A DNA stretch of 64,000 bases from Oscillospiraceae bacterium (GCA_017427265.1 JAFRTG010000033.1:124001-188000); one strand, 5' to 3'; shown: positions 47,595-56,980, numbered from the stretch's first letter. A program made the numbers and translations. Notes: generated by a model not told the origin, from the sequence alone.

Positions 47595-49052
47595 ATGAAG
47601 CTGTATACGTTATTGGAAGGGCTGCAGACAGCTCTGCCGGATACCGAAGTGACCGGTGTCACGGACGATACACGGAAAATGCAGAAGGATATGGTGTTTG
47701 TCTGTATCAGGGGCGCGAAATATGACGGCCACGATGCGGCAGAGGCCATGCTCGAAAAGGGCGCTGCGGCTGTCATCGCGGAGCGCGATCTCGGTCTCGG
47801 CGACAGACAGATCCTTGTTCCGAATACCCGTGAGGCCTACGGAAAGCTCTGTGCCGCGTGGTACGGTCACCCGGAACGCAAAATGCGTTTTGTCGGCATT
47901 ACCGGCACAAACGGCAAAACAACGACTGCCACGCTCATCAAGGAGATGCTGCGCGGCGCGGGCGAGAAGGTCGGCCTGATCGGTACGGTGCAGTATGAGA
48001 TCGGCGACGAGATTCTGCCCTCTCCGAATACCACGCCGCTGACCGATGCGTATTTTTCGCTGCTGGCCAGAATGGCGGATGCGGGCGTGCAGACCGTCGT
48101 GATGGAGGTTTCCTCCTTCGGACTGGAACAGCACCGCATCGGACCGACGCATTTTGCTGCGGCTGTCTTTACGAATCTGACGCAGGATCATCTCGATGTG
48201 CACGGCACCATGGAGAATTATTATCTTGCAAAGCGGATGCTCTTTGACATCTGCGACTATGCGGTCATCAACTGCAATGACGATTACGGAAAGCGGCTGT
48301 TCTCCGAAATAAACTGCGAAAAGAGCAGCTACGGCATCCGTCAGCAGCAGAGCGACAGCTTTGATGCTATGGCTGATGAAATCTCCCTGCGGACGGAGGG
48401 CACGAAATTTGTTCTGCATCTGCACAGCGAGACGCTGCCGATGTCCATGCGGATGACCGGCATGTTCAATGTCAGCAATGCGGTCGCGGCGATTGCCGTC
48501 GGCCGGAAAATCGGCATCCCGATGCAGGTCATGACCGAGCTGCTGCTCGATTATACCGGTGTGCGCGGCCGCTGCGAGGTGATTCCGACAGCACTGGATT
48601 TCACGGTGATCTGCGATTACGCGCATACGCCGGATGCACTCGAAAAAACACTTGCAAGTCTGCGGGAATGCACGGTCGGACGGCTGATTGCCGTGTTCGG
48701 CTGCGGCGGAAACCGCGATGCCGCCAAGCGTCCGAAAATGGCGCGGGCAGCGGCTTCCTATGCGGATTTTGTCATGGTGACATCCGACAATCCCCGCGAC
48801 GAGGATCCGCTGCAGATCATTCAGGATATTCTGCCCGGACTTGAGGGCACCGATGTGCCCTATCAGACCGAACCGGACAGAGCCGAGGCGATCTACCTTG
48901 CAATGAAATCTGCCAGAACCGGCGATGTTGTCGTGCTGGCGGGCAAGGGCCATGAGGATTACCAGATTATCGCGGGCGGTGTGCATCTGCACATGGATGA
49001 GCGCGAGCTGGTCGCGGATGCCGCAAAGCGCATCTTTGCGGAGCGTGCATAA
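47595..49052 (+). CDS. murE: UDP-MurNAc-tripeptide synthetase, probably meso-DAP-specific
   Basis: Adds the third amino acid to the peptidoglycan stem. The 485-residue Mur ligase has the ATP loop GITGTNGKTTTATLIKEML, TTPLTDAYFSLLARM, EVSSFGLEQHRIG, FTNLTQDHLDVHG and DYAHTPDALEKTL. The C-terminal DNPRDEDP follows; DNPR is the signature of meso-diaminopimelate-adding enzymes. The ATG at 47595 follows GGAGAATAAC; an upstream in-frame ATG at 47544 is less favoured. murF and murD, usual neighbours, are absent. Confidence 0.96.
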   Translation: MKLYTLLEGLQTALPDTEVTGVTDDTRKMQKDMVFVCIRGAKYDGHDAAEAMLEKGAAAVIAERDLGLGDRQILVPNTREAYGKLCAAWYGHPERKMRFVGITGTNGKTTTATLIKEMLRGAGEKVGLIGTVQYEIGDEILPSPNTTPLTDAYFSLLARMADAGVQTVVMEVSSFGLEQHRIGPTHFAAAVFTNLTQDHLDVHGTMENYYLAKRMLFDICDYAVINCNDDYGKRLFSEINCEKSSYGIRQQQSDSFDAMADEISLRTEGTKFVLHLHSETLPMSMRMTGMFNVSNAVAAIAVGRKIGIPMQVMTELLLDYTGVRGRCEVIPTALDFTVICDYAHTPDALEKTLASLRECTVGRLIAVFGCGGNRDAAKRPKMARAAASYADFVMVTSDNPRDEDPLQIIQDILPGLEGTDVPYQTEPDRAEAIYLAMKSARTGDVVVLAGKGHEDYQIIAGGVHLHMDERELVADAAKRIFAERA

Positions 49053-49088
49053 GAAACAGGCGGAGTTGTTCCGCGAACGGAGGTTGCA

Positions 49089-50114
49089 ATGCCGATTTGG
49101 TTGATGATGTGTTCGGCGGTCACGGCGGCGGTGATCGCGGCACTGTTTGGTTTGATTCTGATTCCGTTTCTGCGCCGTATTCACTTCGGGCAGACGATTC
49201 TTGAGGAAGGACCTGCGTGGCATAAATCCAAGCAGGGTACGCCGATCATGGGCGGATTCCTTTTCATTGCCGGAAGTATCATTGCAACGGTGATCGGCTA
49301 CGCGGTCTGGCGGGTGATGCACGGCGATGACGTCACCGATCCGGAAACCGGACACCGCGCACTCCGGCTGCTTGCGGTGCTGCTGTTTTCGGTGTGTTAT
49401 TCCGGTGCCTGCGGCTTTACCGATGACTACATCAAGGCGGTCAAAAAACAGAATCTCGGCCTGAATCCCAGACAGAAAATTCTGTTCCAGATTGTATTTT
49501 GCGGTGCGTTTCTGGCCATAATGTATGCGCTGGGTGACCGCGAGACGACGATTGACCTGATGTTCGTCAAGCTGAACTTCGGCATTCTCTATTATCCGGT
49601 CATCATGCTGTTCATGATCTACATGATCAACGCGGTCAATCTGACGGACGGCATCGACGGCCTCTGCGGTTCGGTGACGGTGGTCTCCATGCTTGCGCTG
49701 ACGGTGCTCTGCGCATCGTTCGGGCAGAAGGAGCTCTCGCTGTTCTCGATTTCCCTGGCAGGTGCCTGCATCGGATTTCTGGTCTGGAATCTGCATCCTG
49801 CAAAATGCTTCATGGGCGATACCGGTTCGATGTTCCTCGGGGGTGCGTTCACGGGCATCGGCATTGCGTGCAGAATGCATCTGCTGCTTGTGCTGGTCGG
49901 CATTGTCTATGTGCTCGATGCGCTGAGCGTGGTCATCCAGACGCTTTATTTCAAATACACAAGAAAAAAATACGGCGAGGGCAGAAGAATCTTCAAAATG
50001 TCCCCGATTCACCATCATTTTGAACTCTGCAAGTGGAGCGAATACAAGATCGTGACGGTCTTTTCGCTTGTCGGCGTGCTTGCAGCCGTGATTGCGGTTG
50101 TCTCGCAGCTCTGA
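49089..50114 (+). CDS. mraY: Phospho-N-acetylmuramoyl-pentapeptide transferase
   Basis: Transfers phospho-MurNAc-pentapeptide to undecaprenyl phosphate, giving lipid I. The 341-residue protein has about ten membrane helices and the family's cytoplasmic motifs: [37 protein letters not shown] with the DD pair, [24 protein letters not shown] and the HHHFEL triad near the C-terminus. CGGAGG precedes the ATG. It lies directly between murE and ftsW; the expected intervening murD is missing. Confidence 0.97.
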   Translation: MPIWLMMCSAVTAAVIAALFGLILIPFLRRIHFGQTILEEGPAWHKSKQGTPIMGGFLFIAGSIIATVIGYAVWRVMHGDDVTDPETGHRALRLLAVLLFSVCYSGACGFTDDYIKAVKKQNLGLNPRQKILFQIVFCGAFLAIMYALGDRETTIDLMFVKLNFGILYYPVIMLFMIYMINAVNLTDGIDGLCGSVTVVSMLALTVLCASFGQKELSLFSISLAGACIGFLVWNLHPAKCFMGDTGSMFLGGAFTGIGIACRMHLLLVLVGIVYVLDALSVVIQTLYFKYTRKKYGEGRRIFKMSPIHHHFELCKWSEYKIVTVFSLVGVLAAVIAVVSQL

Positions 50115-50143
50115 GGCTTGCGCGGAAGAATGGAGCGGATAAT

Positions 50144-51358
50144 ATGGCAGCATCAACTGCAAAATCGAACCGTGCGGGCAGCAAACCGCATGTCAGGCCG
50201 GCGGGCAGGGGCAAGCGTCTGATCGACAGCGATCTGGACGGCGTTCTGCTCGGAACGGTCGTTGCGCTGCTGGTCATCGGGATCCTGATGATGTTTTCCG
50301 CGTCCTATCCGGCGGCAATCGAGGACGGGCTCAGCGGCACGTATTACGCCGTCCGTCAGCTGGTGTTTGCTGCGGCCGGGCTTGTGCTGATGGGCATTCT
50401 CAGCGTTATCAATTACCATTTCTTTGAAAAGCTCTGGGTTTCCGGCTCTGCATTTGCGGTCGCATTGGTGATGCTGGTCGCGGTTCTGATTCCGGGTGTC
50501 GGCAAAAACGTCAACGGCGCAACGCGCTGGCTCCAGGTCGGCAGCGATACGGGCGGCATTACCTTTCAGCCGTCCGAGATGATGAAAATTGCGATTGTTC
50601 TGTTCTTTTCCATGCTGATTGTCCGGAATGAGCACCGCATGAATACCTTCATGTACGGCATTGTGCCCTATATGGCGATGCTTGGACTGGTTGCCGCCCT
50701 GATGATGTCGGAGCCGCATCTTTCCGGTACATTGATTATCGGCGTGCTGGCTGTTACGCTGATTTTTGTCGGCGGCGCAAGACCGCTGCACTTCGGCATT
50801 CTGATTGCAGTCGGCGCGATCGGCCTGACGCTTGTTGTGCTGTATCTGATGCACAGCAAGGGCATCGGCTATTTCCAGAACCGAATCCTTTCGTGGCTCG
50901 ACCCGTTCAATGAAGAATATATGCAGGATGAAACATGGCAGACCTGTCAGTCTCTGATTGCGATCGGTTCCGGCGGCATGTTCGGGCTCGGACTCGGAGC
51001 CTCGCGGCAGAAGTATCAGTATCTGCCGGAAGCGCAGAACGACTTTGTGTTTGCAATCCTCTGCGAGGAATTCGGATTTGTCGGTGCAGTGACCGTGATC
51101 CTGCTGTTCTGCCTGCTCGTGTTCCGCGGTTTTTATATTGCTGCAAAGGCCAAGGATAAGTTCGGTATGCTCGTCGCGGTCGGCTTTACCATGCACATCG
51201 GTCTGCAGGCGCTGCTCAATATCGCCGTTGTGAGCAATGCAATCCCGAACACCGGCATTTCGCTGCCGTTTTTCTCATACGGCGGCACGGCGCTGATGAT
51301 GCAGCTGGCGGAAATGGGTGTTCTGCTGAACATTTCCCGGCAGGCAAGACTGGACTGA
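50144..51358 (+). CDS. ftsW: FtsW, SEDS-family septal peptidoglycan polymerase
   Basis: A 404-residue polytopic SEDS glycosyltransferase acting with the septal PBP. After a basic N-terminus, about ten helices carry the family motifs GARRWL-like NGATRWLQVG, FQPSEMMKIAIVLFFS, LSGTLIIG, GIGYFQNRILSWLDPF, and LGLGASRQKYQYLPEAQNDFVFAILCEEFG with the catalytic-region aspartate/glutamate. The ending is NTGISLPFFSYGGTALM. The ATG at 50144 (MAASTAKS) follows TGGAGCGG; the longer ORF start overlaps mraY and is rejected. FtsW rather than RodA is inferred from cluster position. Confidence 0.95.
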   Translation: MAASTAKSNRAGSKPHVRPAGRGKRLIDSDLDGVLLGTVVALLVIGILMMFSASYPAAIEDGLSGTYYAVRQLVFAAAGLVLMGILSVINYHFFEKLWVSGSAFAVALVMLVAVLIPGVGKNVNGATRWLQVGSDTGGITFQPSEMMKIAIVLFFSMLIVRNEHRMNTFMYGIVPYMAMLGLVAALMMSEPHLSGTLIIGVLAVTLIFVGGARPLHFGILIAVGAIGLTLVVLYLMHSKGIGYFQNRILSWLDPFNEEYMQDETWQTCQSLIAIGSGGMFGLGLGASRQKYQYLPEAQNDFVFAILCEEFGFVGAVTVILLFCLLVFRGFYIAAKAKDKFGMLVAVGFTMHIGLQALLNIAVVSNAIPNTGISLPFFSYGGTALMMQLAEMGVLLNISRQARLD

Positions 51359-51404
51359 ATTCCGGCGCGGACCGGAAAGCATACAGCACTGGAAGGTGAC
51401 AGGC

Positions 51405-51926
51405 ATGGAAATTCTGGATTTGTATACGGCTGACGGGAAGCCGTCCGGCCTGACCGTCAAACGCGGCGAACGGGTGCCGCACGGCTATTATCTGATGCTG
51501 GTCAGTGTGCTGACGAAAAACAGCGCGGGACAGATGCTTCTGACACGCCGTGCAAAGGAGAAAAAATATGCAGGCCGCTGGGAGATTACCGGCGGATGCG
51601 TACAGGCCGGGGAGACCGCACGGCAGGGCGCGGTGCGGGAGCTCTCCGAGGAGACCGGTATTCTGGTGACGGAAAAAGAGCTGATCCCGCGCGGGTGGGC
51701 TATGCGCGCTGATTATATTCACGCATTTTTTGAAGTGCACAGGGATGTTCCCGCGGAACAGATCCGCCTGCAGCCCGGTGAAACGGACAGCGCACGCTGG
51801 GTCGAGCCCGCGGAATTTCTGCAGCTTTCGGAGCAGCATGAGACTGTTCCGCATCATACGCAGATGATTCTCTCGCATTATCCCGCGCTGTTCAAAGAAT
51901 GCGGAAGCACAAGGAGTAACATATGA
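51405..51926 (+). CDS. Nudix hydrolase
   Basis: A 173-residue protein with a perfect Nudix box, GCVQAGETARQGAVRELSEETGI (G-x5-E-x7-RE-U-x-EE-x-G-U), at about residues 60-82. The N-terminus EILDLYTADGKPSGLTVKRGE resembles the isopentenyl-diphosphate-isomerase-like Nudix subgroup. Substrate unknown. Start 51405 uses GGAAGGTGA; the GTG nine bases earlier overlaps that site. Its stop overlaps the murG start (ATGA). Between ftsW and murG it is an unusual member of the division cluster, and coupled translation suggests it is not a random insertion. Confidence 0.92.
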   Translation: MEILDLYTADGKPSGLTVKRGERVPHGYYLMLVSVLTKNSAGQMLLTRRAKEKKYAGRWEITGGCVQAGETARQGAVRELSEETGILVTEKELIPRGWAMRADYIHAFFEVHRDVPAEQIRLQPGETDSARWVEPAEFLQLSEQHETVPHHTQMILSHYPALFKECGSTRSNI

Positions 51927-53044
51927 AGGTTTTGATTGCCTGCGGCGGAACAGGCGGACATATCAACCCCGGTCTTGCAATCGCCGGGATTGTCAGAGCG
52001 CATGTGCCGGATGCGGAGATTCTGTTTGTCGGCACGCCCGACGGCATGGAGGCAGAGCTTGTCCCGGCTGCCGGCTATCCGATGGAATATGTCAAGGCGG
52101 CGGGATTTCAGCGGAGTCTTTCGCCGCAGAATATTGTCCGCAATTTCAAGGCACTCGGACTGCTTGCAGCGGCGGGCGGACATGCCCGCGCAATCGTAAA
52201 GAAATTTCAGCCGGATATTGCAATCGGCACAGGCGGCTATGCATCCGGCGCGGTGATCCGCGCAGCACAGCAGCTCGGCGTGCCGACGGCTGTGCACGAG
52301 CAGAATGCGTTCCCCGGCGTGACCAATAAGCTGCTGGCGAAAAAAGCGGATGCCGTCATGATGACATTTGACGCCGCAAAACAGTATTTCCCGCCGGATA
52401 CAAAAACGGTTCTGACCGGACTGCCCGTGCGGAGCAATCTGACCGCGAGGGCGCGCGAACAGGCCAAGCGTCAGCTCGGCTTTACCGGCGAGATGACGAT
52501 TCTCTCGTTCGGCGGCAGTCAGGGTGCGCAGTGCCTCAATGAGATCATGCCGGAGATTATGGAATGGCATCTGCAGTCGGATATGCAGATCAATCACATT
52601 CACGCCTACGGCAAGCACGGAAAGGATACCGTTCCGGCTGAGCTTGCTGCCCGCGGAATTACAGAGGACAAGCGGATCCGCGTGACGGAATATATTCACG
52701 ATATGGACGTTTGCCTTGCAGCTGCCGATGTGGTCATCAGCCGTGCGGGCGCTTCGACGCTCTGCGAGCTGGAAGCAGTCGGACGGGCATCCGTCCTGAT
52801 TCCGTATCCCGCAGCAGCGGAAAATCACCAGTATTATAACGCAATGGTGCTCGGCAAGGCCGGTGCCGCCATTGTGATTGAGCAGAAGGATCTGACAACG
52901 GACAAGCTCAAATCACATATCAAGGATCTGTACGAAAACCCTGAAAAACGCAGCACAATGGGCCGCCGTGCGGGCGAGCTGTTCCGTGCTGATACAAACG
53001 AGCGGATCTGGAACGTCATTGCAGAGCTGACAAAACATGCATAA
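51923..53044 (+). CDS. murG: Lipid II synthase MurG
   Basis: Adds GlcNAc to lipid I on the inner membrane face. The 373-residue GT-B glycosyltransferase has the N-terminal glycine loop ACGGTGGHINPGLAIA, GTGGYASGAV, HEQNAFPGVTNKLL, LSFGGSQGAQCLNE, VISRAGASTLCELEAVGRASVLIPYPAAAENHQYYNA and the C-terminal helix. The ATG overlaps the Nudix gene stop. All key donor- and acceptor-site motifs are intact. Confidence 0.97.
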   Translation: MKVLIACGGTGGHINPGLAIAGIVRAHVPDAEILFVGTPDGMEAELVPAAGYPMEYVKAAGFQRSLSPQNIVRNFKALGLLAAAGGHARAIVKKFQPDIAIGTGGYASGAVIRAAQQLGVPTAVHEQNAFPGVTNKLLAKKADAVMMTFDAAKQYFPPDTKTVLTGLPVRSNLTARAREQAKRQLGFTGEMTILSFGGSQGAQCLNEIMPEIMEWHLQSDMQINHIHAYGKHGKDTVPAELAARGITEDKRIRVTEYIHDMDVCLAAADVVISRAGASTLCELEAVGRASVLIPYPAAAENHQYYNAMVLGKAGAAIVIEQKDLTTDKLKSHIKDLYENPEKRSTMGRRAGELFRADTNERIWNVIAELTKHA

Positions 53045-53145
53045 GATGTCGGCGCGGCACGAAACAGGCGCGTTTCACAGAAATGTTCCGTGCGGCATAC
53101 GCTAAAGCAAAACGGCTGCGGCCGGAATGCAAGAGGTGAAGCAAT

Positions 53146-54444
53146 ATGACAGAGGAAATGCTGCAGATTACGGGCGGGATTCCGCTGCAGGGCGAAATCA
53201 CCGTGCAGGGTGCAAAAAACAGTGCGCTTCCGCTGATGGCGGCTGCACTGCTCTGCGAGGGTGAAACCGTTCTGAAACGGGTGCCGCAGCTTTCGGATGT
53301 TTATGCTGCAAGCAGGATTCTCAACCGGCTCGGCTGCCGCTGTACGGCAGAGGGCAGCACGGTTTCGATCCGGCACAGCGGTGCGGAAAACTGTGAGATC
53401 CCGGATGCGGATATGCGCGCGATGCGATCTTCCATCATGTTCCTCGGCCCGATTCTCGGCAGGATGCACCGGTGCACAATCACGATGCCCGGCGGCTGCG
53501 AGCTCGGCCCGCGGCCGATTGACATGCATCTTGCGGCGATGCGCAGAATGGGCGTGCAGATTTTTGAGGACGGCGGAAAGATCCGCTGCACCGCAGAGAA
53601 GCTCAGCGGTGCAAGGATTCATCTGCCGCTGCCTTCCGTCGGCGTGACGGAAAATGTCATCATGGCAGCGGTCGGCGCAGAGGGTGAGACGGTTCTGACC
53701 AATGCTGCACGGGAGCCGGAAATCGCGGATCTTGCGAATTATCTGAATCAGTGCGGTGCGGATATTTCCGGCGCGGGAGAGAGCACGGTTGTAATCCGCG
53801 GCGGAAAGAAACTGACCGGTACCGAATATGCCGTGATGCCCGACAGAATTGCAGCAATGACGTATCTCTGCGCAGCGGCGGCTTCGGGCGGATCAATCTG
53901 TCTCAGCGGCGCGAATCCGCGGGATATGGAAAGCTGTCTGCATGTGCTGGAAGCGGCCGGCTGTACGGTCGGATGCTGCGGCAGCAGAATCTTTCTTGAC
54001 CGGAGCGGTGCGCTGAAACCGGTGCCTTACATATGCACCATGCCGTATCCCGGTTTCCCGACCGATGCGCAGGCGCTGATCTCCGCCGTGCTCTGTACGG
54101 CAAAGGGCACCAGCGTGATCGAGGAAACCATTTTTGAAAGCAGATACAAGCATCTTGCGGCGCTGATGCGGATGGGCGCGAATGCCCGCGTCAGCGGCAG
54201 AACTGCCGTGCTGCAGGGTGTTCCGCGGCTGCACGGCGCTTCTGTTGAAGCGACCGATCTCCGCGGCGGTGCTGCCATGGCTGTTGCCGCCTTCGGTGCG
54301 GAGGGTGTGACGGACATCACGGCGCTGCATCATATCGACCGCGGCTATGAGCACTTTGCGGAAACTTTCCACAGTCTCGGCGGAGCGGTCAGAAGATGCC
54401 GTTTTTCTGCATCAGAACGCGAAAAACAGGGCGTCGGAGCGTAA
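53146..54444 (+). CDS. murA: UDP-N-acetylglucosamine 1-carboxyvinyltransferase
   Basis: First committed step of peptidoglycan synthesis. The 432-residue protein has the two inside-out alpha/beta barrels: GAKNSALPLMAAALL with the catalytic lysine, and the Cys loop MPGGCELGPRPIDMHL with the PEP-binding, fosfomycin-reactive cysteine. GVTENVIMAAV, PDRIAAMTYLCAAAASGG and GFPTDAQALISAVL follow. GAGGTGAAG precedes the ATG. Some Firmicutes have two MurA copies; whether this is the only one cannot be told here. Its place between murG and ftsQ is a familiar variant. Confidence 0.95.
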   Translation: MTEEMLQITGGIPLQGEITVQGAKNSALPLMAAALLCEGETVLKRVPQLSDVYAASRILNRLGCRCTAEGSTVSIRHSGAENCEIPDADMRAMRSSIMFLGPILGRMHRCTITMPGGCELGPRPIDMHLAAMRRMGVQIFEDGGKIRCTAEKLSGARIHLPLPSVGVTENVIMAAVGAEGETVLTNAAREPEIADLANYLNQCGADISGAGESTVVIRGGKKLTGTEYAVMPDRIAAMTYLCAAAASGGSICLSGANPRDMESCLHVLEAAGCTVGCCGSRIFLDRSGALKPVPYICTMPYPGFPTDAQALISAVLCTAKGTSVIEETIFESRYKHLAALMRMGANARVSGRTAVLQGVPRLHGASVEATDLRGGAAMAVAAFGAEGVTDITALHHIDRGYEHFAETFHSLGGAVRRCRFSASEREKQGVGA

Positions 54445-54448
54445 AAAT

Positions 54449-54594
54449 GTTGAAAACTATGTGGAAACAGTGCAAAACTGTTGAATTTCAATGCGGAAAC
54501 CGGCGAGTTTCGGCGTAGATACGGGCTTGTGCTGTTGAAAACTCTGTGGAAATTGTGGGAAAATGCAGCCGATCCCCGCAGCCGGTTTTCCACA
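54449..54594. repeat. DnaA-box-like repeats between murA and ftsQ
   Basis: GTTGAAAACTATGTGGAAA (54449-54467) recurs almost exactly at 54534-54552, with a degenerate third copy near 54480. The inverted TTTTCCACA is at 54586-54594. TTTTCCACA differs from the DnaA box TTATCCACA at one position; the others differ at about two. Such TGTGGAAA/GTTGAAAAC strings are typical of DnaA-binding regions. Confidence 0.5.
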
Positions 54595-54641
54595 GGCCGG
54601 CTGTGCAAACGGGATCAATCTGAACGAAAGGAGAGAACGCG

Positions 54642-55640
54642 ATGCGGGATATCGAGAAAACAAACGTCCGCCGGAAGCAGAATGCAAAGCGAAAACGCCG
54701 CAGAACCCGGCGCAGAACGGCATATGTCACGCTGGTCGCGGTGCTGGTGCTCGGAATCGGCATTACGCTCTCCATGACGCTGTTTTTTAATATCACGGAT
54801 ATCGTCGTGCACAATGGGACAGATGTACCGGACGAGGACATTGTCGCACTGAGCGGCATCTCCTATCAGGACAACCTTGTGCGGCTCGATTCGGCGATTG
54901 CCGCAGAGAGAATCCGTTCCAAAGTGGCCTATGCCGAGAAGGTGACGGTCAGGCGCGTGTTCCCCTCCACGGTTGAGATCAATGTCGAAAAGGCAGAGCC
55001 GGTTGCCAATATCTCGCAGAGCTACGGCTATCTGCTTGTCAGCGCCTCAAACCGCGTGCTTGAGGAGCTCAAGGGGGAGCCGCGGGCCGGCCTGATTATC
55101 ATTTCGGGCTATAATCCGGCACTCGGCACGATCGGCATGGTGCTGAAATCAGAGGATGAAAAGCGCGATAATGTGCTGAAAACGCTGACCTCTGCGGTTT
55201 CGGAATGCAACAATGAGCAGATTGTCTCCATTGACATGACCGACCAGAGTGATATCCTTGTGCAGTTTGGCGAGGATGTGCAGTTCCATATGGGCAGCGC
55301 TTCCGATGCGGTCTATAAGCTGCAGTTTGCGGCCGAGGCAATCAAGCAGCTGATTCCGGGGCGGAAATATGTCCTGACGATGATTGGCAATAACCAGATT
55401 TCCGAGGTGCCGATGGAGGCATACGAACGCTATCAGCAGAAGGATCAGGCTGAGACATCCGCACCGGCCGTAACCGGTACGGCTGCGAATGCGGTTCCTG
55501 CGCTGACAACCGTTCAGACCGCAGCGCTGCCTGTGCCTGTTTTGACGACAACGTCGGAAATGCCGCTGATTCCTGTGCCGCCGCAGACACAAACGGCTGT
55601 TTTTGTACCGGAAACGCAGACAACATCACCGCAAAACTAA
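54642..55640 (+). CDS. ftsQ: Cell division protein FtsQ/DivIB
   Basis: A 332-residue bitopic division protein that, with FtsL and DivIC, controls septal peptidoglycan synthesis. It has a basic N-terminus (RRKQNAKRKRRRTRRR), one membrane helix (~28-50) and an extracytoplasmic POTRA domain (ITDIVVHNGTDVPDEDIVALSGI). The beta domain follows, and the protein ends in a Pro/Thr-rich tail of about 60 residues. GAAAGGAGAG precedes the ATG. Called from topology, POTRA and position just before ftsZ. Confidence 0.92.
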   Translation: MRDIEKTNVRRKQNAKRKRRRTRRRTAYVTLVAVLVLGIGITLSMTLFFNITDIVVHNGTDVPDEDIVALSGISYQDNLVRLDSAIAAERIRSKVAYAEKVTVRRVFPSTVEINVEKAEPVANISQSYGYLLVSASNRVLEELKGEPRAGLIIISGYNPALGTIGMVLKSEDEKRDNVLKTLTSAVSECNNEQIVSIDMTDQSDILVQFGEDVQFHMGSASDAVYKLQFAAEAIKQLIPGRKYVLTMIGNNQISEVPMEAYERYQQKDQAETSAPAVTGTAANAVPALTTVQTAALPVPVLTTTSEMPLIPVPPQTQTAVFVPETQTTSPQN

Positions 55641-55668
55641 TAGAATATTGCTATTTGCGATGTTTGGA

Positions 55669-55686
55669 TTTGTGCAATAGCACAAA
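55669..55686. promoter_or_regulatory. Inverted repeat upstream of the ftsZ promoter
   Basis: TTTGTGC-AATA-GCACAAA has perfect 7-bp arms ending 14 bp before the ftsZ -35 box. The size and place suit an activator or repressor site, but no cognate regulator is identified. Confidence 0.4.
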
Positions 55687-55700
55687 ATGCAGAAATGCAC

Positions 55701-55729
55701 TTGAAATCAATAGAAAACTGTGTTAAAAT
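55701..55729 (+). promoter_or_regulatory. Promoter for ftsZ
   Basis: TTGAAA (55701-55706), 17-bp spacer, TAAAAT (55724-55729) preceded by TGT, an extended -10. About 67 bp before the ftsZ start. Confidence 0.7.
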
Positions 55730-55796
55730 GTAATATATGTTTGTAGGCGGCTCTGTCGTCCCGACCCCACTGGGCTGTCGAAATGGAGGAACTTTG

Positions 55797-56966
55797 ATGA
55801 CTGATTTTGTGTATGAAGATTCATTTGATCCGCAGGTGAATATTAAAGTTGTCGGCGTCGGAGGCGGCGGCGGAAACGCACTCGATTGCATGGTGCAGGC
55901 AGATGTCAAAAATATTGAGTATATCGCTGTCAATACCGATGCAAAAGCGCTGCTCAATTCCAAAGCACCGACGAGAATCCAGATCGGCGCAAAGCTGACA
56001 AAGGGCCGCGGTGCAGGCAACAGACCTGAGGTCGGCAGACAGTCTGCAGAGGAAAACCGCGACGAAATCAGCAATGCACTCAAGGGTGCTGACATGATCT
56101 TTATTACCGCGGGTATGGGCGGCGGTACCGGTACCGGTGCGGCTCCGGTCGTTGCGCAGATCGCGCAGGAGCTCGGCATCCTGACGGTTGCCGTTGTGAC
56201 CAAGCCGTTTGCGTTCGAGCGTGAGCAGAAAATGGCACAGGCAGAGCGCGGTATCGAAACCCTCAAGAAATATGTTGATTCGCTTGTCATCATTCCGAAC
56301 GAGCGCCTGCTCGTCGGCGTTGACAAGCCGCTGACAATGCGCCAGAGCTTTGCAATGGCGGATGATATTCTCAAAACCGGTGTCAAGTCGATCTCCGATC
56401 TGATTGTCGAGGACGGCTATATCAATCTGGACTTTGCCGATGTCTCCACGATCATGAAGGGTGCCGGCTATGCGCATATGGCGATCGGTCACGGTGCAGG
56501 AAAGAGCAAGGCAGAGGAAGCGGCCAATGCCGTTATCTCCAGCCCGCTGCTTGAGACCTCGATCAACGGCGCAAAGCGTCTGCTCATCAATATCGCAATG
56601 AGCGAGGATGTGCTTTCTGCCGAGGTCGATGCTGCAACGCAGAAGATCACCGAGACCGCTGCGCCGGGTGTCGAAGTCATCCTCGGTACGGCGTTCAAGG
56701 AAGATATGAGCGACGAAATGATTATTACGGTCATCGCAGCAGGCTACGACGAGGACGACAGCAACGCGATCGACGATGTTCCGCTTCCGGCTGAAACCAA
56801 AACCGGCCGCGGCAAGGAGCCGATCCCGGTCAAGAATCCGCTGGTGGACGGCTTTGTTCCGGTGGAACCGCGCAAGCCGCAGCAGCAGCGTCCGTCGTCT
56901 GCAATCCCGCGTCTGGATGATGATGACGATCTGTCCGAAATCTTCAAGATTCTCGATAAGAAATAA
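55797..56966 (+). CDS. ftsZ: Cell division GTPase FtsZ
   Basis: The tubulin homologue that forms the Z ring. The 389-residue protein has the N-terminal GVGGGGGNAL, the tubulin signature GMGGGTGTGAAPVVAQIA and NTDAKAL. The synergy/T7 loop reads DLIVEDGYINLDFADV, and a variable linker follows. The C-terminal IPRLDDDDDLSEIFKILDKK holds a divergent conserved tail. ATG at 55797 follows GGAGG. It has its own promoter and a strong terminator, so it is at least partly independent of the upstream genes. Confidence 0.98.
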   Translation: MTDFVYEDSFDPQVNIKVVGVGGGGGNALDCMVQADVKNIEYIAVNTDAKALLNSKAPTRIQIGAKLTKGRGAGNRPEVGRQSAEENRDEISNALKGADMIFITAGMGGGTGTGAAPVVAQIAQELGILTVAVVTKPFAFEREQKMAQAERGIETLKKYVDSLVIIPNERLLVGVDKPLTMRQSFAMADDILKTGVKSISDLIVEDGYINLDFADVSTIMKGAGYAHMAIGHGAGKSKAEEAANAVISSPLLETSINGAKRLLINIAMSEDVLSAEVDAATQKITETAAPGVEVILGTAFKEDMSDEMIITVIAAGYDEDDSNAIDDVPLPAETKTGRGKEPIPVKNPLVDGFVPVEPRKPQQQRPSSAIPRLDDDDDLSEIFKILDKK

Positions 56967-56980
56967 GTTCCGAAATCCGA

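Noticed and set aside
47610..50162. 850-codon open frame on the minus strand
   Set aside because: Antisense to murE and mraY; GC-rich third positions keep opposite frames open. No start signal or protein family.
54445..54641. Replication origin
   Set aside because: DnaA-like boxes are few and degenerate, and dnaA, dnaN and other origin genes are absent nearby.
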